From IMG/VR virus record IMGVR_UViG_3300023223_000088, positions 1-21,573 of that record: a stretch of 21,573 nt of DNA, one strand, 5' to 3'. The translations under genes were made by a program, and so were the position numbers. The notes under the pieces are model-generated. The model was not told the DNA's origin. It did not search any database and saw nothing but the letters and a program-made list of their open reading frames with translations. The DNA comes from a virus. Positions 6,899 through 13,841 of this stretch are shown piece by piece (position 1 is the stretch's first letter; each line of letters begins with the position of its first letter).

Positions 6899-7138
6899 AT
6901 GCATAACAAGGACAAGCGACCACAGGAAATGCCTGAACACCCTGACCCATCAGAAGTCATACGCTTCGGTGATGTTACAGTCACACGACAAGACTTCGTT
7001 GACTATGTTAGAGTGCAACAGGAAGGGCGGTATAATATGTATTGCAAATTGGCACTGACATTAACGGAGCTTGATGAAAAGGTTTATCATGCCATCCTAA
7101 AACACTACGGTCAGATACAGGGGCACTTCAAATTATAA
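6899..7138 (+). CDS. Small hypothetical protein (79 aa)
   Basis: The N-terminal 20 residues are polar and Pro/Glu-rich. They are followed by a strand-like EVIRFGDVTVTRQDFVDYVR and helices rich in Tyr and Leu. The function is not recognised. The start is set by AACTCACAATC (6885-6895) ending four bases before the ATG, the closest example of this leader motif to a start codon in this half of the window. Confidence 0.7.
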   Translation: MHNKDKRPQEMPEHPDPSEVIRFGDVTVTRQDFVDYVRVQQEGRYNMYCKLALTLTELDEKVYHAILKHYGQIQGHFKL

Positions 7139-7168
7139 TCACAACTCACAATCCACGAAAGAAAAACC

Positions 7169-7663
7169 ATGAAGAAAAAGAAAAAGGAAATCAAACTAAC
7201 CAAGACTGATACCATCGAGCTTATCGCTACGAAACTGCGTGAAGATTACCAGGCACGACAGAAAAAATATGACGCGTTCGAAAAACGTGCGGAGAATCTG
7301 ACGCAAGCGCTGGCTCAAAAGCACATCGCTCAAGGCATGAAGTCGGGATGCAAAATCGATCATGCCTACATAGATAGCGGCAACAAGCTTGAGATCACGG
7401 TGACAGTCAAGGATAAGAACGGCTTGAAGTATATACATCAGCTACACAAGGATGCTCAAAAGGTTTGGAACGGATGCACTCTGCCTGCCCACTTAGGTCG
7501 GCACGAAAGATTTCTCCAACGTGAAGCGCTGAAGAAGGCAAGGCAGATGGTTGCCGTTGGATGCAACGACATCAATAAAAAGCTGGAAAAAATCTACAAG
7601 TTGCCAGCGGTGCAGGCTGAATTGAAAAAGCTTTTGCCACGCACAGCATTGCTGAAGGTATAG
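7169..7663 (+). CDS. Basic hypothetical protein (164 aa)
   Basis: It starts MKKKKKEIKLTKTD and is strongly basic and mostly helical, with a small beta section near residues 66-88 (HAYIDSGNKLEITVTVKDKNG). The charge suggests nucleic-acid contact, but no motif confirms it. AACTCACAATC (7143-7153) precedes the start, with a purine-rich GAAAGAAAAA close to the ATG. The next gene starts one base after its stop. It carries an AAAGGTTT (7459) and an AAAGCTTT (7627) octamer. Confidence 0.75.
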   Translation: MKKKKKEIKLTKTDTIELIATKLREDYQARQKKYDAFEKRAENLTQALAQKHIAQGMKSGCKIDHAYIDSGNKLEITVTVKDKNGLKYIHQLHKDAQKVWNGCTLPAHLGRHERFLQREALKKARQMVAVGCNDINKKLEKIYKLPAVQAELKKLLPRTALLKV

Positions 7664-7664
7664 C

Positions 7665-7850
7665 ATGTCCGACTGGTTCGAAACAGCCGAGCAGAAGTAT
7701 CACGATCTTGCGCGAGATCATAAGATCGAGCTGCCTGCTCGGCTACGTGACTGGCAAGCAGAGATCGGATGCTCGTTCACGTATATCAGTGAGCTTCGCA
7801 GCTACTTAGCCCAACGCATTGAAGAAATAAAACAGGAGGATTCATTATGA
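7665..7850 (+). CDS. Small hypothetical protein (61 aa)
   Basis: A short helical, charged protein (MSDWFETAEQKYHDLARDHK at the start). It begins one base after the preceding stop, so translation is probably coupled. Its last codons contain an AGGAGG (7834-7839) positioned for the mini-ORF that begins at 7847 and overlaps its stop as ATGA. The function is unknown. Confidence 0.65.
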   Translation: MSDWFETAEQKYHDLARDHKIELPARLRDWQAEIGCSFTYISELRSYLAQRIEEIKQEDSL

Positions 7851-7885
7851 TGAAACTGTTGACCGAAAAAACGGCTTGACCTATG
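7847..7885 (+). CDS. Possible 12-codon mini-ORF / leader peptide
   Basis: ATG at 7847 overlaps the previous stop (ATGA) and is preceded by a perfect AGGAGG with a 7-base gap, so initiation here is plausible. The peptide would be MMKLLTEKRLDL. It ends in another ATGA overlap at 7882 that opens a 43-codon frame running out of frame into the HU-like gene. This could be a leader peptide controlling 7923, or the remnant of a deleted gene whose ribosome-binding site survived. I favour the second reading slightly. Confidence 0.35.
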
Positions 7886-7922
7886 ACCGCCGTTGTCCTA
7901 CCGTGCAGGCACTCACAATCTC

Positions 7923-8267
7923 ATGGTATCGAAACAGCAAATCAGATCGCGGTTCTTTCCAAAGGCCAAGGCGATCATAACAGAAGAGTTCAAGTCACGC
8001 AGGCCCACGCTGCCTAACAAGTGGGCCGACAGCAAGAGGCTTGGCTATCAATTGACCAGCCTAATGACATGCCTGACATCGAAGCGAGTGATCGACAGAC
8101 TGATCGACGCGTTTCTGGACAGCATGATCGAGGAACTGGTAGAGAAAGAGCGGCTGGATCTACCCGGATTCGCTGTAGTTAAGATAGGTCGGTGGTCAGA
8201 TGGGCGCACATTCCTACGTGCGAGGAAGCTCAAGCGATTGAAGGACGGACTTAAGAAGGCGGCATGA
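7923..8267 (+). CDS. HU/IHF-like DNA-binding protein
   Basis: A 114-residue basic protein. The C-terminal part has a dimerising helix of HU type (RVIDRLIDAFLDSMIEELV), then LDLPGFAVVKIGRW, matching the ELPGFG-F turn of HU/IHF proteins, and a basic arm with a final helix RLKDGLKKAA. The usual NP tip of the arm is not evident, so this is a divergent member. Such proteins bend and compact DNA and can assist site-specific recombination; the recombinase at 9014 is close by. Start: an upstream in-frame TTG at 7893 would add 10 residues, but the ATG at 7923 directly follows the CACTCACAATC leader and is preferred. Confidence 0.6.
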   Translation: MVSKQQIRSRFFPKAKAIITEEFKSRRPTLPNKWADSKRLGYQLTSLMTCLTSKRVIDRLIDAFLDSMIEELVEKERLDLPGFAVVKIGRWSDGRTFLRARKLKRLKDGLKKAA

Positions 8268-8665
8268 AGTTCTCTCAAAAGCTTTCCACCTTCCCCCCTG
8301 TAGTATGTAGGTTGCTCGCTCGCACTGGCCCGAAGGGTAGGCAACGTCCTATGACTGACGCTGAGATCCAGGCTGTCACTGATGTCAATGGATATTGCCT
8401 GAACATGGGCGAGATCATAGCTACATCATGGCTAACGTCTTGGGATGGAGTGCCTTGCAAGACTATGCTGACGTTCAGCACAGCATGTGGCGTGAACTTC
8501 TCCAACCCAGAGGTCATGCGTAAGCATGTAAAATATCTCAGCCTGAAGTCTCGCTTTGTTTATCTGCGGCGTGACCATGAGTGGCCTGCCAGATGGAGCC
8601 GGATGCATGAACTGTATCGGGAATACCTAATCACTGAGAAGTATGGCAAAAAGAGAGCGAGTTGA
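8264..8665 (+). CDS. Hypothetical protein (133 aa)
   Basis: It overlaps the HU-like gene by ATGA. The protein is moderately basic with two short Cys-containing segments. The C-terminal part (MRKHVKYLSLKSRFVYLRRDHEWPARW) is rich in aromatic and basic residues. A region at 30-60 (MTDAEIQAVTDVNGYCLNMGEIIA) might be a helix-turn-helix, but no family can be assigned. Its end overlaps the 8643 gene by 23 bases. Confidence 0.7.
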   Translation: MKFSQKLSTFPPVVCRLLARTGPKGRQRPMTDAEIQAVTDVNGYCLNMGEIIATSWLTSWDGVPCKTMLTFSTACGVNFSNPEVMRKHVKYLSLKSRFVYLRRDHEWPARWSRMHELYREYLITEKYGKKRAS

Positions 8666-9002
8666 ATCCCATCCCGAAGCGCAGGAATTTTATAAGAAGG
8701 ACAAGCGGCTACAAAACCTTATAGCAAACCGGGCAGCCAAGCAGGAGAAGCGCGGCTACTGGAAGGGCAAGAAGAAGGATACGCAGGAGGAACTGGCAGA
8801 CCTGATGCGCATGGCAAAAGCTTTGGAGGTAGAGATTCCAAGGATCATAGCCAGGTTGAATGAATCAACCGAGGGATTGAACGATGCACGTTGCGCCGTA
8901 ACCACAAGAAAGAAAATACTTTACGACATATTCTGTAAAAAGAAACAAGCCAAGTTGCGAAAGGATCTGGGCTTGCCTACATTGAAAGCACATAAAACTT
9001 AA
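8643..9002 (+). CDS. Basic coiled-coil-like hypothetical protein (119 aa)
   Basis: A strongly Lys/Arg-rich protein, predicted almost entirely helical (KKDTQEELADLMRMAKALEV, then a second long helix, then KKKQAKLRKDLG). The start lies inside the 3' end of the preceding gene. The function is unknown. The position just before the recombinase and terminase genes leaves room for a DNA-associated role, but no motif supports it. Confidence 0.7.
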   Translation: MAKRERVESHPEAQEFYKKDKRLQNLIANRAAKQEKRGYWKGKKKDTQEELADLMRMAKALEVEIPRIIARLNESTEGLNDARCAVTTRKKILYDIFCKKKQAKLRKDLGLPTLKAHKT

Positions 9003-9013
9003 CCACTCACAAC

Positions 9014-10189
9014 ATGAAAACCATCGACGCATTCAACATCAGCCCACAAATCAGGGCGCGGCAATCGGATAGGGGTATCTGGTATCTCAGACACAGGGAT
9101 CTACACGGCAAGTCAATCGAATATTCAACAGGCGTGAAGGGCTCACGCACCGAGATCAAGCAGCATGTGAAGGCAGCAGGCGTGCATGATCTCGTCGCTG
9201 TCACTGCGGCTGGCTGTCTCAGCACCGAGACAATCCAACGTATCACAGGCAACACTAATATCAATCTGCTCGGCGTGATATGTGAGTGGGACGAACACAT
9301 GGGTCAGGCTGGCGAGGCAGACAGCACTCGCAGTGCTTTGTATAAGCGGATGATTCACTTGATTAAGCATAGCAATGGCGTGACTGCGACGAGTGGAGTA
9401 GGGGCAATCGAGATCAGTCACATCCACGCATGGGTCAACAACGAATTCTCTGGGCTGAAGCTTGCTACACGCAGGGCTCGGCTCACAACGATCAAGTCTT
9501 TCTTTAAGTTCTGCGTAGCAAAAGGTTATACGTTCACCAACCCTGCTGCACTGGTGAAAGTGAACATGAATATTATGACACACGCGCAGAAGGAAACGAA
9601 GAAGCAGGAGGCGATCACACTTGTAGAGCTGTATAAAATCATACGCTATGTCGATCAACTCATCGACAATCTCAAGGCAGCAAGGCTTTCTATCCCTTAT
9701 TCCGGCAAACAAAAATGGAGGCGAGAGGACAGCATCAGAGACAAAATCAAACGGCTTTCATTCTGGGGTGCGGCCTCAATACTATCATTCGAGACCGGAC
9801 TCAGGCTTGGTGATGTCGCTCAGTTGGAGCGCGATTCATTCAGCGCGGATGCTATCACGGTATGGACAGACAAGAGAGATCGACGCGTATCGATACCTAT
9901 GGATATGCTCGACATGGATCTGATACACAGGTGTGCCAGATACCTGCTGGACTACGGTCATTGCACCAGCTACATGTTCCCGATGCATAAGCTTCTTGTG
10001 ACCTCCGGCAAGTCAGATCACCTGTCGATGCAGTTCCGTAGGCTGGCTGACAAGGTGGGTATCAGCAAATCTTTTCACGGCTTCAGGCATTCTAGGATTG
10101 AAAGGTGGCATGATAAAGGTTTGTCTCTCGAAGCAATCGCAGAACTGGTAGCTCACAAATCCACCAAGACGACACTCGCATATCTATGA
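9014..10189 (+). CDS. Tyrosine recombinase / phage integrase
   Basis: A 391-residue tyrosine recombinase. The catalytic C-terminal domain has R264 (ETGLRLGD), K287 in the beta hairpin (VWTDKRDRR), H355 and R358 (HGFRHSR), H381 (ELVAHKS) and the nucleophile Y390 as the penultimate residue, so the active site looks complete. Residues about 75-180 form the SAM-like core-binding domain. The N-terminus (WYLRHRDLHGKSIEYSTGVK) resembles an arm-binding or AP2-like strand region. It breaks and rejoins DNA through a 3'-phosphotyrosine link. Its stop overlaps the terminase small-subunit start (ATGA), and no att-like repeat is seen beside it. It could serve integration, excision or multimer resolution. 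Confidence 0.92.
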   Translation: MKTIDAFNISPQIRARQSDRGIWYLRHRDLHGKSIEYSTGVKGSRTEIKQHVKAAGVHDLVAVTAAGCLSTETIQRITGNTNINLLGVICEWDEHMGQAGEADSTRSALYKRMIHLIKHSNGVTATSGVGAIEISHIHAWVNNEFSGLKLATRRARLTTIKSFFKFCVAKGYTFTNPAALVKVNMNIMTHAQKETKKQEAITLVELYKIIRYVDQLIDNLKAARLSIPYSGKQKWRREDSIRDKIKRLSFWGAASILSFETGLRLGDVAQLERDSFSADAITVWTDKRDRRVSIPMDMLDMDLIHRCARYLLDYGHCTSYMFPMHKLLVTSGKSDHLSMQFRRLADKVGISKSFHGFRHSRIERWHDKGLSLEAIAELVAHKSTKTTLAYL

Positions 10190-10914
10190 CCGAACCCGCC
10201 AACGTCCTTATTGTTGACCGTGAAACTGTCCACGAATGCTTGAAGAAAACAGATGGCAACCGTAAGGAAACGTTCAAGGTTCTCAAAAGCGCTGGCGTTA
10301 AGATCAATGATGTTAAGCAGCTCTCTAAATACATAGAAGAAGATGAAGTGCTGTCGCTGATATGGACGGACGACTTTACATTCGATGCCGACGACAAGGG
10401 TGTTGACCCGCTGGCGATACGCGTGCCATTGAGCGAGGAAGCACTCACAATCGCACGCATACAGCGTGAAGAAGACTACATTGCTGCGCGTGGCCTTGAG
10501 AAAACAGGGCTGGAAGCATCAGAGATCAAGGAAATCGTGGCGCTATCTCAGTTCTCTGGTAAAAGCTTTGCCTCCACAATGGATATGCTTCATGGGATAA
10601 TGACTATCCAGGCTTTCAGGCTGAAGGTTAGGGCCAAGTGGATTGAGGATGAAGTCCTTGATAGCGAGGAAGAAGTGGAACGTATGGTAGTGACAAGTGA
10701 TGGCGATGTCCTCAAATACAAAGGCCCGAAATACACGGAGGAGGAAAAGGTTGTATGGCTTCAGTGCTGGATAGATATTAATGACAAGCTCCGGCGCATC
10801 GCTGAGACTGGACACAACTCAGCAGGCGTAAGGGCTAAGGTCGAGCGCTTGGCGGGCGGTGGCGGTGGCAACAGCAGCGGTAATCGACTAAAGAAGCTAC
10901 CGGAGAATGGCTAA
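10186..10914 (+). CDS. Probable terminase small subunit
   Basis: A 242-residue protein directly upstream of, and overlapping by eight bases, the large terminase gene. Residues about 14-50 (VHECLKKTDGNRKETFKVLK, then KINDVKQLSKYI) look like a helix-turn-helix of the kind small terminases use to recognise the packaging start. The central part is helical and acidic, suited to oligomerisation, and the C-terminus is a Gly-rich tail (AGGGGGNSSGN) ending in basic residues. The assignment rests on position and general layout, as these proteins diverge strongly. Confidence 0.65.
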   Translation: MTEPANVLIVDRETVHECLKKTDGNRKETFKVLKSAGVKINDVKQLSKYIEEDEVLSLIWTDDFTFDADDKGVDPLAIRVPLSEEALTIARIQREEDYIAARGLEKTGLEASEIKEIVALSQFSGKSFASTMDMLHGIMTIQAFRLKVRAKWIEDEVLDSEEEVERMVVTSDGDVLKYKGPKYTEEEKVVWLQCWIDINDKLRRIAETGHNSAGVRAKVERLAGGGGGNSSGNRLKKLPENG

Positions 10915-12484
10915 GAAGCGGCGTGTCAAACCTTTATATGAAGGCTCAGATTTCTGGGAGCCTGAGCTTGGCGACACCCAACGCAAGATGTTCTGGGATG
11001 ATGCCCCCTACATACTGGCATACGGTGAACGTGTCAGCGGTAAGACGCGTGGCCTGCTGAACAAAGCAGTGAAGCACGCATGGCTATACGATGATGCGTT
11101 AGTAATGATTACTGCCTTCACCCGCACTGGCGCTACGGCTGGTGGTGCGTGGGAGGAACTGTTGAGTGAAGGCACGAACCATCTGGGCCAGCCGCACGGT
11201 GTCCTGAAACTGTGGGAAAAAGGCTTGGGATTGGTATGCAGCGGTGAGTATGGCGACGATGCGAAGAACAAGTGGATAGATATACGAACCAAGAACGGCA
11301 AGAAGTCCCGCATGATGCTGAGATCCATGCCAGTTGCGGCCCACATTACATCACGAGTGAAGGGAACAGCGCCGTCATTCTTTCTGTATGAAGAACTTAC
11401 AGAAACATCCCTCCTTGATGATAGTTATTTTTTCGACATGATAGGACAGTTAGGACGGCGCGGGACAGTGCCAGCTAAGGCGCAGCAGTGGTGTGCTTCA
11501 TGCAATCCATCTGAGTATGGCGAGCGGCACTGGGTATATAAAACCTTTTTCATAGACCCTTGGATCAAGGACGAGGAGACCGGGAAGAAGCACTGGGACA
11601 CGGATTACTCTGTGTATCATGTGCCAATAAATGAGAATCGGTGGATGGAGGACAAGGAAGGCTACCTCCGGCGCGTGAAACAGAAGTGTAAGAATGATCC
11701 AACCGCTTACGACAGGCTGATCCTCGGTAAATGGGTAGCTAAGATCACTGGCGCTGGCATCTTCGAGCATTTCTTCATCCCGAACATACATATAAAGGGC
11801 AAGAGGGGCAAGAGCGGGCTCGTTCCCAAGGTCGGAGACCCCATCATCATCGGGTATGACCCAGGCGATGTTAATAATAGCCGGACGTTCATGCAGAAAA
11901 ACGTGGCGGGCAAGAAGGAAATCTACCGGGTGTTCGACGAGAGTGTGTTCATCAAGAAGAAGAAATCCTTCCGGTCACTAGTGCTTGAGCTGTATGATAA
12001 GATGCACTGGTGGTGTGAGCGCATGGATTACATCTTTCCCTTCTATCACATCGGGGATAGGGCATGTCTCACAAACTGGAACCCTCAAGGCAGCTATGAC
12101 TTCCTGCAATTCGAGAAATACTCGAAGGAAATCATTCAGGAATTCGATAGGTTCAAAGACCTAGCCCCTATCAGAATGCTCTACCCGCTCAAAGGTTCTG
12201 GCTCGGTAGCCGATAGGGTGAAGGTGATGCAGGATAAGCTGGCATCCGAGCAGTTCATGGTCTCGGCTACCTGCAAGGCGCACGTTGATATGCTGATGAA
12301 TCTGAAGAAAGCGAAGAAGCACGGGGCCGAACAAGACTACGCTCCACTCAAGACTGTGAAGGGTGAGATCCATACATTCGACAGTTGCTCCTACCCGATA
12401 TTTTACTATGAGCAGAGAGCCCGACCAAGCCTGAGTGTGCCCGACAGTGAGAAAAAACTTGAAGTTGTTCGATTTGGTGGATAA
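10907..12484 (+). CDS. terL: Terminase large subunit (packaging ATPase/nuclease)
   Basis: A 525-residue packaging motor. The N-terminal ATPase has Walker A GERVSGKT (40-47), a Walker B-like segment FFLYEE (158-163) in which the usual Asp is Glu, and a coupling-type motif SCNP after QQWCA. The C-terminal nuclease has probable metal-binding acids at D318 (IIIGYDPGD), D384 (HIGDRA) and D492 (TFDSCSYP). It cuts concatemeric DNA and pumps it through the portal into procapsids. The gene starts inside the small-subunit gene. AAACCTTT octamers lie at 10928 and 11541. The exact packaging type (headful or cos) is not evident from the sequence. Confidence 0.92.
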   Translation: MAKKRRVKPLYEGSDFWEPELGDTQRKMFWDDAPYILAYGERVSGKTRGLLNKAVKHAWLYDDALVMITAFTRTGATAGGAWEELLSEGTNHLGQPHGVLKLWEKGLGLVCSGEYGDDAKNKWIDIRTKNGKKSRMMLRSMPVAAHITSRVKGTAPSFFLYEELTETSLLDDSYFFDMIGQLGRRGTVPAKAQQWCASCNPSEYGERHWVYKTFFIDPWIKDEETGKKHWDTDYSVYHVPINENRWMEDKEGYLRRVKQKCKNDPTAYDRLILGKWVAKITGAGIFEHFFIPNIHIKGKRGKSGLVPKVGDPIIIGYDPGDVNNSRTFMQKNVAGKKEIYRVFDESVFIKKKKSFRSLVLELYDKMHWWCERMDYIFPFYHIGDRACLTNWNPQGSYDFLQFEKYSKEIIQEFDRFKDLAPIRMLYPLKGSGSVADRVKVMQDKLASEQFMVSATCKAHVDMLMNLKKAKKHGAEQDYAPLKTVKGEIHTFDSCSYPIFYYEQRARPSLSVPDSEKKLEVVRFGG

Positions 12485-12528
12485 GGTTTCTGCCCGTAGA
12501 CCAATCATCAACTTCAACAGCACACATA

Positions 12529-12903
12529 ATGGCACTCCACGACCACGACGAAGACACCAGGAACGTAAGCCAGGATCTGCTCTCGCTCAACCTCGGCCCA
12601 CATGAAGAAGCGCAAAAGCTTTTGGCTGAAAAAAAATCCGGTGATCGCGTCAACTTAAGAAACGTTTCCGGCACGCTCATCACACTTGAAGATGGACGAC
12701 TCACCTTACAAGTGGATCAAGTAGAATTTGATAAGGGATCTAACCAACGCGCAGCGCAAGCTGATGGCAGCGAAGTTGTAACGCCACCAGTTCCTGATGA
12801 TAATGCTCCGGTTCTTATATTACTAGGCGAACCTACTACGGAACACAGGACTGATGGTAGTCGGCGTGAGCGTGACACCAACAACGCGAACAACGTAACA
12901 TAA
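12529..12903 (+). CDS. Hypothetical protein after terminase (124 aa)
   Basis: A hydrophilic protein with an acidic N-terminus, a short beta-rich centre (RVNLRNVSGTLITLEDGRLT, about 40-62) and a disordered Pro/Asn/Arg tail ending NNANNVT. The function is unrecognised. It is the first gene after the terminase and is followed within nine bases by the 12912 gene. It is probably structural or assembly-related by location only. Confidence 0.65.
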   Translation: MALHDHDEDTRNVSQDLLSLNLGPHEEAQKLLAEKKSGDRVNLRNVSGTLITLEDGRLTLQVDQVEFDKGSNQRAAQADGSEVVTPPVPDDNAPVLILLGEPTTEHRTDGSRRERDTNNANNVT

Positions 12904-12911
12904 CCTTTGCT

Positions 12912-13232
12912 ATGCCTGTTGCCATACTGCCAGTATCCGAACGCTCACCGACTTGGCCTCTTGACCAGGTGCTACGTGGCAAACAAATTCGCGTTATCTT
13001 TGCTGATTCACTTGGCCGCATACTGGTTGCGTTTTCTGATTCACCAGCAGAGAAAGTAAATTACGCAGCCGACAAGGTAACAACTGTAAATCTTTTAGAC
13101 CCCGGCACTTGTCAGGAACGTGTCGATACAATCGTCACTTCGTCTGCCAGCCTTGCACTGAGTTACACTGACACTTTCGCATACACGTTGGTCAACGGGA
13201 AGTTTGTTCTCGACACTGTGACCCGGAGTTAA
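12912..13232 (+). CDS. Small beta-rich hypothetical protein (106 aa)
   Basis: The composition (Ser, Thr, Val, Asp) and alternating hydrophobic pattern suggest a beta-sandwich-like small structural protein. It begins MPVAILPVSERSPTWPLDQV and ends FVLDTVTRS. No family is recognised. It sits between the terminase and the adhesin genes and ends five bases before the 13238 start. Confidence 0.65.
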   Translation: MPVAILPVSERSPTWPLDQVLRGKQIRVIFADSLGRILVAFSDSPAEKVNYAADKVTTVNLLDPGTCQERVDTIVTSSASLALSYTDTFAYTLVNGKFVLDTVTRS

Positions 13233-13234
13233 AA

Positions 13235-13262
13235 GCCATGCAGGATTTGTTCAAAGCATGGC
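13235..13262 (+). promoter_or_regulatory. Hairpin over the start codon of the 13238 gene
   Basis: GCCATGC (13235-13241) is perfectly complementary to GCATGGC (13256-13262), with a 14-base loop. The ATG of the 13238 gene lies inside the first arm, so folding of the mRNA would hide the start. This could limit initiation unless ribosomes arrive from the upstream gene, which ends three bases before the stem. Confidence 0.4.
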
Positions 13263-13834
13263 ATACGGTTCTGAAGAATCTAGCAACGCAACTTATCTTA
13301 TGCCTTGCTACTTCATTAAGATTTCCGGGCATTGATTCGCTGGTCGGTGGTGCATCTAACAATCTTGATAGCATCGACACACGCTGCTTTGACACGCCCA
13401 CTGAAATAAAGTATCAGGATGCAAGCACTGGCGCGTGGGTCACGGCTATGCTCATTGACGGACTGTTCGCCCAAGACGCACCGTTCGTAGTCAGACCTGT
13501 AAACTTTGAACTCGCACTGGTCGATGGTGATGCACTTGTAATAGGTGTCAGGTATTCTATTCGTATCGCTGGCAACTACTCTGCCTTTGGTGGCCCTGCT
13601 GCCGGACTAGTAGGAGAAAGCTTTGTATCTACAACTGTCGGCCCACTCACGGTTGGCCTTGAGGTAGCGTCACCCACCACGAATCAAAAGGTTTGGGTGC
13701 TGGATTCAGTAAGGCGTGGGGGATTAGAATTTGTATTCAACGAACAGACAGGAGATTTTCACAAACAGGTGCTGATAAACAATCCACCTTCCATGCAGAT
13801 AACCTACGACGACAACGGCATAACCATAACATAA
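13238..13834 (+). CDS. Small structural-type protein with GPLTVGLEV module
   Basis: A 198-residue protein. Residues about 96-148 (starting DGDALVIGVRYSIRIAGNY, then FGG and GPLTVGLEVASPTT) match residues about 49-99 of the following large fibre-like protein, so the two genes share a module. The rest is beta-rich, ending SMQITYDDNGITIT. The shared module could be a common docking domain of tail appendages. The N-terminal 25 residues contain a hydrophobic helix (LATQLILCLATSL), not a clean signal peptide. The start codon sits in a hairpin. Confidence 0.7.
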   Translation: MQDLFKAWHTVLKNLATQLILCLATSLRFPGIDSLVGGASNNLDSIDTRCFDTPTEIKYQDASTGAWVTAMLIDGLFAQDAPFVVRPVNFELALVDGDALVIGVRYSIRIAGNYSAFGGPAAGLVGESFVSTTVGPLTVGLEVASPTTNQKVWVLDSVRRGGLEFVFNEQTGDFHKQVLINNPPSMQITYDDNGITIT

Positions 13835-13841
13835 GCTCACA

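Noticed and set aside
7893-7922. TTG start for the HU-like gene
   Set aside because: The ATG at 7923 directly follows the ACTCACAATC leader found before other genes; the TTG has no supporting signal.
9002-9013. attP site beside the recombinase gene
   Set aside because: The gap before the gene is too small, the gene overlaps its downstream neighbour, and no inverted or direct core-like repeat was found.
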